A DNA stretch of 64,000 nucleotides, taken from Haematobia irritans. Taxonomy: Eukaryota > Arthropoda > Insecta > Diptera > Muscidae. Of the stretch, positions 33,656 through 48,244 are shown one piece after another. Each line of letters opens with the position of its first letter. Position 1 is the first letter of the stretch. Made by a program: the position numbers and the translations under genes. The stretch spans positions 192,415,726 through 192,479,725 of the forward strand of contig NC_134400.1 of the NCBI RefSeq assembly GCF_050003625.1. Direction: 5' to 3'. The notes beneath the pieces were generated by a model. The model did not search any database. It was not told the origin of the DNA and worked only from the letters and a program-made list of their open reading frames with translations.

Positions 33656-36280
33656 ATTATACCCTTCACCACTACTGTGGTACAGGGTATAATAAGTTTG
33701 TGCATTTGTATGTAACGCCAAGAAGAAAAAGTCTGAGACCCATCGTTTAGTATACCGATCGTCTTAGAATTAAATTCTGAGTCGATTTAGCGATGTCCGT
33801 CTGTCTGTCTGTCTGTCTGTCTGTGATGTATTTTTGTGTGCAAAGTCCAGCTCGCAGTTTTAGTCCGATTGTCCTAAAATTTGGTATAGGTTCCTGTTTC
33901 GGCTCAAAGACGATCTCTATTGATTTTGGAAAAAATCGGTTCAGATTTAGATATAGCTGCCATATATATTTTTCACCGATCTGGTCATAATTGGCGTGTA
34001 TATCAACCGATCTTCCTCAAATTCCGTACATCTGAATATTTTATGTGTCTCGAAGAACTTGCAAAATATCTGCCAAATCGGTTCAGATTTAAATATAGCT
34101 CCCATATATAGCTTTCGCCCGATTTACACTCAAATGACCACAGAGGCCAATTTTTTGCTCCGATTTAGTTGAAATTTTGCACAGGGAGTAGAATTAGCAT
34201 TGTAGCTATGGTTGAAATCAGTTCAGATTTAGATATAGCTCCCATATATAGCTTTCGCCCGATTTACACTCATATGACCACAGAGGCTAATTTTTTGCTC
34301 CGATTTAGTTGAAATTTTGCACAGGGAGTAGAATTAGCATTGTAGCTATGCGTGCAAAATTTGGTTGGAATCAGTTCAGATTTAGATATAGCTCCAATAT
34401 ATAGCTTTCGGCCGATTTACACTCATATGACCACAGAGGTAATTTTTTTTGGTCCGATTTAGTTGAAATTGTGCACAGGGAGTATAATTAGCATTGTAGG
34501 TATGCGTGCCAAATTTGGTTGAAATCGGTTCAGATTTAGATATATCTCCCATATATAGCTTTCGCCCGATTTACACTCATATGACCACAGAGGCCAATTT
34601 TTAACTCCGATTTAGTTGAAATTTTGCACAGGGAGTAGAATTAGCATTGTAGCTATGCGTGCCAAATTTGGTTGACATCGGTTCAGATTTAGATATAGCT
34701 CCCATATATATGTTTTTCTGATTTCGACAAAAATGGTCAAAATACCAACATTTTCCTTGTAAAATCGCCACTGCTTAGTCCAAAGGTTGTAAAAATTACT
34801 CTAATTTTCCTAAACTTCTGATAAATATATATCGAGCGATAAATCATAAATAAACTTTTGCGAAGTTTCTTTAAAATTGCTTCAGATTTAAATGTTTCCC
34901 ATATTTATACCCTTCACCACTACTGTGGTATAGGGTATAACAAGTTTGTGCATTTGTATGTAACGCCAAGAAGGAGTAATCATAGACCAACCTTTTAGTA
35001 TACGGATCGGCTTAGAATTAAATTCTGAGTCGATTTAGCGATGTCCGTCTGTCTGTCTGTCTGTTTCTGCTCAAAGACGATTCCTATTGATTTTGGAAAA
35101 AATTGGTTCAGATTTAGATATAGCTGCCATATATAGTTTTCACCGATCTGGTCATAATTGGCGTGTATATCAACCGATCTTCCTCAAATTGCGTACATCC
35201 GAATATTTAATGAGTCTCGAAAAACTATTAGCCAAATCGGTTCAGATTTAGATATAGCTCCCATATATAGCTTTCGCCCAATTTACACTCATTTGCCCAC
35301 AGAGGCCAATTTTTTGCTCCGATTTAGTTTAAATTTTGCATAGGGAGTAGAATTAGTATTGTAACTATGCGTGCCAAATTTGGTTGAAATCGGTTCAGAT
35401 TTAGATATAGCTCCCATATATATCTTTCGTCCCATTTAGACTCATATGGCAACAGAGGCCAAAGTTAACTACCGATTTTCGTGAAATTTTTCACAGAGAG
35501 TAGAATTTACATTCTGCCAATGCTTGCTAAATTTGATTGAAATCGGTTCAGATTTAGATATATCTCACATATATAGCTTTCGTCCGACTTGCACTTATAT
35601 GGCCTCAAAAGTTAGAGTTTTGCCCTGTCTTGCTTCAAATTTTGTACGTTTAACGGTGTCAGTATGTGTGCCAAATTTGGTTGAAATCGGTTCAGATTTA
35701 GATATAGCTCCCATATATATCTTTCGTCCGATTTGCACTTATATGCCCTCAAAAGCCAGAGTTTTACCCTGAATTGCTTCACATTTGGCACAAGGAGTAC
35801 GTTTAATAGTATCGGTAAGTGTGCCAAATTTGGTTGAAATCGGTTCAGATTTAGATATAGCTCCCATATATATGTTTTTCTGATTTCGACAAAAATGGTC
35901 AAAATACCAACATTTTCCTTGTTTTTTACTAACATTGTGTTCCACCCTAGTGAAAATTTAGATCTATAAAGTGGTGCAGGGTATAATATAGTCGGCCCCG
36001 CCCGACTTTAGACTTTCCTTACTTGTTTTTTACTAACATTGTGTTCCACCCTAGTGCATTAGCCGACTTAAATTTTGAGTCTATAGATTTTGTAGAAGTC
36101 TATCAAATTCTTCCAGATCGAGTGATATTTAAATGTATGTATTTGGGACAAACCTTTATATATAGCCCCCCAACACATTTGACGGATGTGATATGGTATC
36201 GAAAATTTAGATCTACAAAGTGGTGCAGGGTATAATATAGTCGGCCCCGCCCGACTTTAGACTTTCCTTACTGGTTTATC
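33656..36280 (+). mobile_element. F2 cluster, first copy of a 2.6-kb tandem duplication
   Basis: Two F2 elements lie head to tail: one starting at 33658 (TACCCTTCACCACTACTGTG) that loses its 3' end at about 34914, and one starting at about 34916 that runs to the hairpin AGTCGGCCCCGCCCGACT and CTTACTTGT near 36026. A further 3' part follows to 36272. Core units recur every 153 bp (GCTTTCGCCC at 34111, 34251 after a 13-bp loss, 34404). A CTGT tract of six units lies at about 33798. Confidence 0.85.
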
Positions 36281-36420
36281 ATTATACCCTTCACCACTAC
36301 TGTGGTACAGGGTATAATAAGTTTGTGCATTTGTATGTAACGCCAAGAAGGAAAAGTCTGAGACCCATCGTTTAGTATACCGATCGTCTTAGAATTAAAT
36401 TCTGAGTCGATTTAGCGATG

Positions 36421-36423
36421 TCC

Positions 36424-36461
<38 letters not shown>

Positions 36462-36474
36462 CTGTCTGTCTGTT
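36421..36474 (+). repeat. Expanded (GTCY)n microsatellite in F2
   Basis: Twelve to thirteen CTGT/CCGT units, against six in the otherwise near-identical duplicate at about 33798-33824. Confidence 0.9.
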
Positions 36475-38599
36475 GATGTATTTTTGTGTGCAAAGTACAG
36501 CTCGCAGTTTTAGTCCGATTGTCCTAAAATTTGGTATAGGGTCCTGTTTCGGCTCAAAGACGATCTCTATTGATTTTGGAAAAAATCGGTTCAGATTTAG
36601 ATATAGCTGCCATATATATTTTTCACCGATCTGGTCATAATTGGCGTGTATATCAACCGATCTTCCTCAAATTCCGTACATCCGAATATTTTATGTGTCT
36701 CGAAGAACTTGCAAAATATCTGCCAAATCGGTTCAGATTTAAATATAGCTCCCATATATAGCTTTCGCCCGATTTACACTCAAATGACCACAGAGGCCAA
36801 TTTTTTGCTCCGATTTAGTTGAAATTTTGCACAGGGAGTAGAATTAGCATTGTAGCTATGCGTGCAAAATTTCGTTGAAATCAGTTCAGATTTAGATATA
36901 GCTCCCATATATAGCTTTTGCCCGATTTACACTCATATGACCACAGAGGCTAATTTTTTGCTCCGATTTAGTTGAAATTTTGCACAGGGAGTAGAATTAG
37001 CATTGTAGCTATGCGTGCAAAATTTGGTTGGAATCAGTTCAGATTTAGATATAGCTCCAATATATAGCTTTCGGCCGATTTACACTCATATGACCACAGA
37101 GGTAATTTTTTTGGTCCGATTTAGTTGAAATTGTGCACAGGGAGTATAATTAGCATTGTAGCTATGCGTGCCAAATTTGGTTGAAATCGGTTCAGATTTA
37201 GATATATCTCCCATATATAGCTTTCGCCCGATTTACACTCATATGACCACAGAGGCCAATTTTTAACTCCGATTTAGTTGAAATTTTGCACAAGGAGTAG
37301 AATTAGCATTGTAGCTATGCGTGCCAAATTTGGTTGACATCGGTCCAGATTTAGATATAGCTCCCATATATATGTTTTTCTGATTTCGACAAAAATGGTC
37401 AAAATACCAACATTTTCCTTGTAAAATCGCCACTGCTTAGTCCAAAAGTTGTAAAAATTACTCTAATTTTCCTAAACTTCTAATAAATATATATCGAGCG
37501 ATAAATCATAAATAAACTTTTGCGAAGTTTCTTTAAAATTGCTTCAGATTTAAATGTTTCCCATATTTATACCCTTCACCACTACTGTGGTATAGGGTAT
37601 AACAAGTTTGTGCATTTGTATGTAACGCCAAGAAGGAGTAATCATAGACCAACCTTTTAGTATACGGATCGGCTTAGAATTAAATTCTGAGTCGATTTAG
37701 CGATGTCCGTCTGTCTGTCTGTCTGTTTCGGCTCAAAGACGATTCCTATTGATTTTGGAAAAAATTGGTTCAGATTTAGATATAGCTGCCATATATAGTT
37801 TTCACCGATCTGGTCATAATTGGCGTGTATATCAACCGATCTTCCTCAAATTGCGTACATCCGAATATTTAATGAGTCTCGAAAAACTATTAGCCAAATC
37901 GGTTCAGATTTAGATATAGCTCCCATATATAGCTTTCGCCCGATTTACACTCATTTGCCCACAGAGGCCAATTTTTTGCTCCGATTTAGTATAAATTTTG
38001 CATAGGGAGTAGAATTAGTATTGTAACTATGCGTGCCAAATTTGGTTGAAATCGGTTCAGATTTAGATATAGCTCCCATATATATCTTTCGTCCGATTTA
38101 GACTCATATGGCAACAGAGGCCAAAGTTAACTACCGATTTTCGTGAAATTTTGCACAGAGAGTAGAATTTACATTCTGCCAATGCTTGCTAAATTTGATT
38201 GAAATCGGTTCAGATTTAGATATATCTCACATATATAGCTTTCGTCCGATTTGCACTTATATGGCCTCAAAAGTTAGAGTTTTGCCCTGTCTTGCTTCAA
38301 ATTTTGCACGAGAGGTACGTTTAACGGTGTCAGTATGTGTGCCAAATTTGATTGAAATGGGTTCAGATTTAGATATAGCTCCCATATATATCTTTCGTCC
38401 GATTTGCACTTATATGGCCTCAAAAGCCAGAGTTTTACCCTGAATTGCTTCACATTTGGCACAAGGAGTACGTTTAATAGTATCGGTAAGTGTGCCAAAT
38501 TTGGTTGAAATCGGTTCAGATTTAGATATAGCTCCCATATATATCTTTCGCCCGATTTACACTCATATGATCACGGAGGCTATAGTTATACTCCATTTA

Positions 38600-39613
38600 C
38601 ACGGATGAAAAAGACTGTTTTTCATATGTTTGGCTATAAACATTATATGTTTGGAACACAAATGTTTAAACACAATATTTTTGAGTGCAAGCATATAATG
38701 TTCATAAACTAGCATAACATGTTTGGGACATATATGTTAATATGTTAGAACATATTATGTTTGGGACATAAAATGTTTGTAAATATAATGTGCTTGGATG
38801 CAAACATATATTAATTTAGAAATAGCCTATAAACATATATGTGTTTAGTAGCTTGGGGCGCTATTTAACAGGGAGCGATATTGAATTAAGTTGGTGGTTG
38901 TTGCTTGTTATTACAAAATTAACATTTTATTTTTCCTTGGGCAATTGATCTGCTACTTCTTTGATCCCTACAAACTGTGTGGTCCGCTGTTCGAATCCCC
39001 GTCCGGCAAAAGGTAAAATTAAAATAAAAAAAATCATAAAATTTAATAATTTCTTCTACAATGTTTGTATTACAGAAAAAGGTGCTAAGAACTAAAAAAT
39101 CTCGTGGAAGTGAGAAAGATGTGGGGGAATATACAATTAGGCAGAAACAAAATTTTGAGCATTCAGGTCGAAAACCTATGTTGTTAGCACCTATATTACC
39201 TGTTTATTTTCATAATTCATTATGATTGTAAATATATAAATAAATAAATAAAATTTTGAGCACAATATTGTTTGGGAGAATTTTTTTAAGCATATAATAT
39301 TTTTGGGTGCAACAACCACCAACTTAATTCAATATCGCTCCCTGTTAAATAGCGCTCCAAGCTACTAAACACATATATGTTTATAGGCTATTTCTAAATT
39401 AATATATGTTTGCATCCAAGCATATTATATTTACAAACATTTTATGTCCCAAACATAATATGTTCTAACATATTAACATATATGTCCCAAACATGTTATG
39501 CTAGTTTATGAACATTATATGCTTGCACTCAAAAATATTGTGTTTAAAAATTTGTGTTCCAAACATATAATGTTTATAGCCAAACATATGAAAAACAGTC
39601 TTTTTCATCCGTG
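38600..39613. mobile_element. Long-TIR (foldback-like) element LTIR-1 with tRNA-like core
   Basis: Arms 38600-38904 and 39309-39613 are inverted copies of about 305 bp differing at only a few positions. The outer end is CACGGATGAAAAAGACTGTT, flanked by TA on both sides (38598-38599, 39614-39615). Arms are rich in CAAACATAT-type motifs. The 404-bp core contains a tRNA-like 3' half (38951-39013) and sequence homologous to LTIR-2 at 47.1-47.2 kb (ATTACAGAAAAAGGTGC). No transposase. It interrupts F2 sequence. Transcribed through, it could form a very long RNA hairpin. Confidence 0.88.
38951..39013 (+). other. Degenerate tRNA-like segment in LTIR-1
   Basis: TACAAACTGTGTGGTCCGCT then GTTCGAATCCCCGTCCGGC gives a T-arm/B-box-like motif. 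The 5' (D-arm) half is decayed relative to the homologous unit in LTIR-2. Confidence 0.5.
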
Positions 39614-40299
39614 TATTTTAGACCCATTTTGCAATGGGATTTTCCTCCAATTGACTGGATAGTTTCCACGGAGAATATATTTGATATGATATTTAGGTGT
39701 GTCAAGTTTGATCTAATTTTGTTCAGATTTAGATAAAGCCAAAATGGCCAAAATTCCCTGACTTTATACAAAATTGTGATGATTACCCCATATCTTTGTC
39801 ATATCCTATACACTGTAATGCTAGAATTTCCACAGAACGGTTGAGTTTTAAATTAGGCTGCAAGTCGCCCGACTTGACCAAATAATATATCACAACCCAC
39901 ACTTGACCATATATCTTGGCGGGATCTAACCAATATCCCTGTAAAGTCGCTACTGCTAAGTATCAAAAATTGTAAATATTACTAAAATTGCCTTATATCT
40001 CGAATACATATGTACCTGATAAATCATAAATGCTCTTTTGTAGAATTGCATTAAAATTTCTCTCGCTTCATATTTCCCATATTTTTTTACTATGTTAACA
40101 TTTTGTTTCATCCCAGGACGTTAGGCGATTTAAATTGTAATTCTAGAGTTTTTGTAAAAGTACAAAAAATTGTCTCCATTAAAAGTATTTGTATCTGGAA
40201 ATGCAAACCTTTATATATATATGAAGTAGTTGAGAGTCTACATAGTGGTGAAGGGTATAATATAGTCGGCTCCGCCCGACTTTAGACTTTACTTACTTG

Positions 40300-42238
<1,939 letters not shown>

Positions 42239-44815
42239 AAGGAAAGTCTAAAGTCGGGCGGGGCCGACTATATTATACCCTGCGCCACTTTGTAGATCTA
42301 AATTTTCGATACCATATCACATCCGTCAAATGTGTTGGGGGCTATATATAAAGGTTTGTCCCAAATACATACATTTAAATATGACTCGATCTGGGCAGAA
42401 GTTGATAGACTTTTACAAAATCTATAGACTCAACATTTAAGTTGGCTAATGCACTAGGGTGGAACACAATTTTACTAAAAAAATATGGGAAACATTTAAA
42501 TCTGAAGCAATTTTAAGGAAACTTCGCAAAAGTTTATTTATGATTTATCACTCGATATATGTGTATTAGAAGTTTAGGAAAATTAGAGTCATTTTGACAA
42601 CTTTTCGACTAAGCAGTGGCGATTTTACAAGGAAAATGTTGTTATTTTGACCATTTTTGTCGAAATCCGAAAAACATATATATGGAAGCTATATCTAAAT
42701 CTGAACCGATTTCAATCAAATTTGGCACACATGACTATATTACTAATTGTACTCCTAGTGCAAAATTTCAACCAAATTGGGCCAAAACTCTGGCTTTGGG
42801 GCCATATAAGTCCATATCGGGCGAAAAATATATATGGAAGCTATATCTAAATCTGAACCGATTCCAGTCAAATTTGGCACACATGACTATTCTACCAATT
42901 GTACTCCTTTTGCAAAATTTCAAGCTAATCGGGATAAAACTCTGGCTTCTGGGTCCATATAAGTGCATATCGGGCGAAAGGTATATATGGGAGCTATATC
43001 TAAATCTAAATCGATTTCAACCAAATTTGGCACGCATAGCTACAATGCTAAATCTACTCCCTGTGCAAAATTTCAACCAAATTGGGCCAAAACTCTGGCT
43101 TTGGGGCCATATAAGTCCATATCGGGCGAAAAATATATATGGAAGCTATATCTAAATCTGAACCGATTTCAATCAAATTTGACACACATGACTATTCCAC
43201 CAATTGTACTCCTTGTGCAAAATTTCAAGCTAATCGGGATAAAACTCTGGCTTCTGGGTCCATATAAGTGCATATCGGGCGAAAGGTATATATGGGAGCT
43301 ATATCTAAATCTGAATCGATTTCAACCAAATTTGGCACGCATAGCTACAATGCTAAATCTACTCCTTGTGCAAAATTTCAACCAAATTGGGCCAAAGCTC
43401 TGGCTTTTAGGGCCCTATTAGTCCATATCGGACGAAAGATATTTATGGGAGCTATATCTAAATCTGAACCGATTTCAATCAAATTTTGCACACTTGACTA
43501 TGCTACTAATTGTACTCCTAGTGCAAAATTTCAACCAAATTCGGCCAAAAATCTGGCTTCTGGGGCCATATAAGTCCATATCGGGCGAAAGATATATATG
43601 GGAGCTATATCTAAATCTGAACCGATTTCAATCAAATTTGACACACATGACTATTCCACCAATTGTACTCCTTGTGCAAAATTTCAAGCTAATCGGGATA
43701 AAACTCAGGCTTCTGGGTCCATATAAGTGCATATCGGGCGAAAGGTATATATGGGAGCTATATCTAAATCTAAATCGATTTCAACCAAATTTAGCACGCA
43801 TAGGTACAATGCTAAATCTACTCCCTGTGCAAAATTTCAACCAAATTGGGCCAAAACTCTGGCTTTGGGGCCATATAAGTCCATATCGGGCGAAAAATAT
43901 ATATGGAAGCTATATCTAAATCTGAACCGATTTCAATCAAATTTGACACACATGACTATTCCACCAATTGTACTCCTTGTGCAAAATTTCAAGCTAATCG
44001 GGATAAAACTCTGGCTTCTGGGTCCATATAAGTGCATATCGGGCGAAAGGTATATATGGGAGCTATATCTAAATCTGAATCGATTTCAACCAAATTTGGC
44101 ACGCATAGCTACAATGCTAAATCTACTCCTTGTGCAAAATTTCAACCAAATTGGGCCAAAGCTCTGGCTTTTAGGGCCCTATTAGTCCATATCGGACGAA
44201 AGATATTTATGGGAGCTATATCTAAATCTGAACCGATTTCAATCAAATTTTGCACACTTGACTATGCTACTAATTGTACTCCTAGTGCAAAATTTCAACC
44301 AAATTCGGCCAAAAATCTGGCTTCTGGGGCCATATAAGTCCATATCGGGCGAAAGATATATATGGGAGCTATATCTAAATCTGAACCGATTTCAATCAAA
44401 TTTTGCACACTTGACTATACGACTAAGTGTTATGTTTGTACAAAATGTCAAGCAAATCGGTACAAAACTCTAGCTGCTGGGTCCATATTAGTACATATCG
44501 GGCGAAATATATATATGGGAGCTATATCTAAATCTGAACCGATTTCTTCCAAAATCAATAGGGTTCTATTCTGACCCAAATTAGGAACATGTGCCAAATT
44601 TGAAGGCGATTGGACTTAAATTGCGACCTAGACTTTTTCACAAAAATGTGTTCACAGACAGACGGACGGACAGACGGACATGGTTATATCGACTCAAGGA
44701 CCCACCCTGAGCATTATTGCCAAAGACACCATGTGTCTATCTCGTCTCCTTCTGGGTGTTACAAACATACGCACTAACTTATAATACCCTGTTCCACAGT
44801 GTGACGCAGGGTATA
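42239..44815 (-). mobile_element. F2 element copy c, reverse, with 765-bp higher-order repeat
   Basis: Begins at the left with AAGGAAAGTCTAAAGTCGGG and the hairpin AGTCGGGCGGGGCCGACT, then CCCTGCGCCAC. It ends at the right with the GACAGACGGACGGACAGACG tract (about 44657-44680) and CCACAGTGTGACGCAGGGTA. The core has about 13 units of 153 bp. The block at about 42.96-43.57 kb recurs at 43.73-44.34 kb (offset 764 bp, five units) nearly unchanged. Multi-unit open frames of 101-179 codons are repeat products. Confidence 0.88.
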
Positions 44816-46019
44816 ACAAGTATATACAGCACTAAGTTCGGCCGGGCCGAATCTTAAATACCCACCACCAAGAACCAAATATTAGGGTTTCCTTTGAAAT
44901 TTCAGGAGGGCTTGAGGACTTGAGGACTATATCAGATTCTGGATTTATAAGAACCATTTTTGTTTGAGTTTGAGAGGAATCATTAACATCTCTTGTAAGT
45001 GTGCAAGAAAATTATAAAATATCGTCTTGATTTGAAATCTTAAATCTGTAGAAGTAAAATCTGGAAATTTTACATTGAGTTTCAAACAATTTTCATGATC
45101 AGTACGCCTTCTACACCCCCAAGAAGTGAAGTCGGTTTATATGGAAGCATTACCAAATGGACCGATAAAAACTTAATGCGATACACGTTTCTGTGAGCCT
45201 AAAATACCAGAACATTTACAATTTCAGGCAAATCAGATAAAAACTACGGTTTCTAGAAACCCAAGAAGTTAAATCGGGAGATCGTTCTTATGGGGGCTAT
45301 ACTAAAATATTGACCGATACTCACCGTTTTCAGCACACCTCTTTATGAACCGAAAATACCTCTAGATTTCCAATTTCAGGCAAATAGGATAAAAACTTCG
45401 GATTCTAGAAGCCCAAGAAGTAAAATCGGGAAATCGGTCTATATGGGGGCTATACCAAAATATGGACCGATACCACGTATTTGTGGTCCTACAATACCTC
45501 TAGATTTCCAATTTCAGGTTAATTAAATAAAAACTGCGGTTACTATAAGCCCAAGAGTAAAATCGTGAGATCGGTCTATATGGGGGCTATACCAAAACAT
45601 GGACCGATACTCACCATTTCTCGCACACCTCTTTATGGTCATAAAATACCTCTAGATTTCAAATTTCAGGCAAATTGGATAAAAACTACGATTTCTATAA
45701 GCCCAAGACCCCAAATCGGGAGGTCGGTTTATATGGGGACTATATCAAAACCTGGACCGATATATCCCATATTCGAACTTGACCTGCCTGCAGACGAAAG
45801 ACGAGGTTGTGCAAAATTTCAGCACGATTGCTTCATTATTGAAGACTGTAGCGTGATTACAACAGACACACAGACAGACAGACGGACATCGTTATATCGT
45901 CTTAGAATTTCTCCCTGATCAAGAATATATATACTTTATATAGTCAGAAATCGATATTTTGATGTGTTACAAACGGAATGACAAACTTATTATACCCCCG
46001 TCACCATTCTATGGTGGTA
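44816..46019 (-). mobile_element. F1b element (diverged F1 subfamily)
   Basis: Left end ACAAGTATATACAGCACTAA with hairpin TTCGGCCGGGCCGAA, subterminal TACCCACCACCA, core units containing GGTCTATATGGGGGCTATAC, then ACAGACACACAGACAGACAG, and right end TTCTATGGTGGTA. It abuts the 5' end of F2c with no bases between. Confidence 0.8.
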
Positions 46020-46020
46020 C

Positions 46021-46470
46021 AAAAATATGGGAAACATTTAAATCTGAAGCAGTTTTAAGGAAACTTCGCAAAAGTTTATTTATGATTTATCGCTCGATAT
46101 ATATGTATTAGAAGTTTAGGAAAATTAGAGTAATTTTTACAACTTTTCGACTAAGCAGTGGCGATTTTACAAGGAAAATCTTGGTATTTAGACCATTTTT
46201 GTCGAAATCAGAAAAACATATATATGGGAGCTATATCTAAATCTGAACCGATTTCAACCAAATTTGGCACGCATAGCTACAATGCTAATTCTACTCCCTG
46301 TGCAAAATTTCAATTAAATCGGAGTAAAAGACTGGCCACTGTGGTCATATGAGTGTAAATCGTGCGAACGATATATATGGGAGCTATGTCTAAATCTGAA
46401 CCGATTTCAACCAAATTTGGCACGCATAGCAACAATGCTAATTCGACTCCCTGTGCAAAATTCCAATTAA
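46021..46470 (-). mobile_element. F2 fragment
   Basis: AATATGGGAAACATTTAAAT through two core units (GAGCTATATCTAAATCTGAA), lacking both ends. Confidence 0.8.
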
Positions 46471-46654
46471 ATTTCGATTAAATTTAACTACTGGCAAATA
46501 TTTTTTTCCAATAAAAATAAGTTAAATTTAGCGTTAGTTTAACTACGGAAATTTTTTCTGTGTAGTTAACCAAAAGACTACTACCGCACGATGAGAGCAA
46601 AACCAGCAGACTTCGATCCGCTGAACTTCTGCCCCTGGGTTAGTTTTTATCGAC
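46471..46654. other. Unassigned, possible MITE remnant
   Basis: AATTTTTTCTGTGTAGTTAA resembles a MITE end, but no inverse partner could be identified. Confidence 0.35.
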
Positions 46655-46905
46655 AGTGAATTTCTTTTCTATAGAAATAACATTTTGACAAAATCTTCTA
46701 TAGAAATAAAATCTTGAAAATTTTTTCTATAGAATGCAAATTTTGACAAACTTTTCTATAGAAATAAACTTTATAAAAACTTTTCTATAGAACTCAAATG
46801 TTGACAAAATTTTCTATAGAAATAAAATTTTGACGAAAACCTCTCTACAAAAAAAAATTTGACAAAATTTGCTATAGACATAAAATTTTGACAAAATTTT
46901 CTGTG
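46655..46905 (+). repeat. AT-rich 29-bp satellite array A5, left part
   Basis: Eight to nine diverged units (TTTCTATAGAAATAAAATTT), cut at 46905 by LTIR-2 within a unit. The right part resumes at 48245. Confidence 0.88.
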
Positions 46906-47207
46906 CACCCTCAAAAAAATCGCCTCTCTAACATATGTTCCAAACATATTTTGCAGGAAGCACATATATTATTGGATACTGCAGAAACATTAATATGTTT
47001 GTTTTATGTGAACATATAATATGTTTGGAAGCATTTTGAGCCCAAAAATATTATATGCTTGGAAGAATTTTCCCCAAAGAAGATTGTGCTCATTCCCTAA
47101 CATAATTTTCACTTCCACGAAATTTTTTAGTTCTTGGCACCTTTTTCTGTAATACAAATAATGTTGAAGAAATTATTCAATTTTATATTTTTTTTAAATT
47201 TTACCTT

Positions 47208-47282
47208 TCGCCTGGACGGAGAATCGAACCGAGGACCATACAGTTTGTACGCCAACACACTACCACTGAGCTACGTAGCTGT
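47208..47282 (-). other. tRNA-like unit with A and B boxes (LTIR-2, first)
   Basis: The reverse strand reads GTAGCTCAGTGGTAGTGTG (A-box/D-arm-like), TACAAACTGTA and GGTTCGATTCTCC (B-box/T-arm-like). Stems are imperfect and no clean acceptor stem was found, so it is called tRNA-like and not a tRNA gene. The same unit, decayed, sits in LTIR-1. Confidence 0.6.
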
Positions 47283-47390
47283 TATAGTCACCAGTAGACA
47301 ATTATCGTTATAAGTTACATTTATATAGCATAGTTTGCAGCGCCCACGAGCCCATGCAAACATAACATTATTTAACAGAAACATACATGT

Positions 47391-47484
47391 GTTGGCAACG
47401 TGGAGCAGTGGTTAGCATGTCTGCCGTACATGCAAAGGGTCGTGGGTTCAATCCCTGCTCCGACCAAACACCAATTTTTTTTTT
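47391..47484 (+). other. tRNA-like unit followed by a T10 run (LTIR-2, second)
   Basis: GTTGGCAACGTGGAGCAGTG, GTTAGCATG, then GGGTTCAATCCC (T-arm with 3-bp GGG/CCC stem) and CTCCGACC. It is followed within eight bases by ten T (47475-47484), a potential pol III terminator. It resembles the SINE heads elsewhere in the window (GTGGTGCAATGGTTAGCATG) but lacks the SINE body and CCTAAC tail. Confidence 0.6.
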
Positions 47485-48244
47485 AATTTACACATTTATA
47501 TTTATACTATATTAAATTTTTATAATGAAACTTCGAAATGTGGGTTATTAAAGATTTACAGTCAGAAACAGTGCTTGATATAAACGAAATGGACTGAGCT
47601 TTTGGCTAAGATATTATTTTTTTATTGCAAAAATAACAATTTTGTAATAAAAAACTGGTTTTGGTATAAAAGTTTGAAATTTTGGAAGGAATTCAAAAAC
47701 TTTAACAAAGGAAGAACGTGGGGTCGAGTATTAACATACACAAATAATTTTATAATATACACAAATTAAATAATAATTAGGCTTAAATTAAATAATATTT
47801 AGACTTAAGCATATACATTTTTTGGCCTTATCATAAAGCAGTTTCCGAAACAACATATAAGCGGTTTCACAGAAATTGCTCTCTTTTGATTCTCTCGCAG
47901 TGTTAATTTGATATCTTTCGTCGACCCTCCCGGTTTTTATCTCTATTTCTTTCTCTATACTCTCTCTCTCTCTCTGTCGCTCTCTGAATAAAATATCCCA
48001 ACATATATATGTTTACTCGAAATTTGTAAATTTATATATGTTTATATTCACACATATAATTTTTATGAAACATGCATGCCCCAAACATAATATATTGTAA
48101 CATATTCACATATGTGTTCCAAACATTTAGTGTTAGTTTGAGAACATTACATGTTTGCACTCAAATATATTGTGTTTAAAAATTGTGCCCGAAACACATT
48201 TTGTTTATATCGAAACATATGAAAAACATATTTTTATAACAGTG

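Larger units (their letters stand above)
36281..40299 (+). mobile_element. F2 cluster, second copy, interrupted by long-TIR element
   Basis: 36281 onward repeats 33656 onward, including ten bases of non-element flank (TTTATCATTA), so the copy arose by duplication rather than new insertion. The offset rises from 2625 to 2650 bp across the CTGT tract and to 2662 bp further on. The copy runs to about 38597, resumes after the long-TIR element at 39616 and finishes with AGTCGGCTCCGCCCGACT and CTTACTTGT near 40299. Confidence 0.85.
46906..48244. mobile_element. Long-TIR element LTIR-2 with two tRNA-like units
   Basis: It is inserted inside a satellite unit (TTTTCTG at the left; TAGAAATAAAATTT at the right, consistent with a TA target). 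The right arm (about 48000-48244) matches the LTIR-1 arm: CATATGAAAAACATA, TTTAAAAATTGTG, GTTTGCACTCAAATATATTG. The left arm (about 46912-47080) is more diverged. The core shares CTTTTTCTGTAATACAAATA and the GGACGGAGAATCGAACC segment with LTIR-1 in the same relative arrangement, and additionally carries a second tRNA-like unit. There is no protein gene. A CT-rich run lies at about 47955-47990. Confidence 0.8.
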
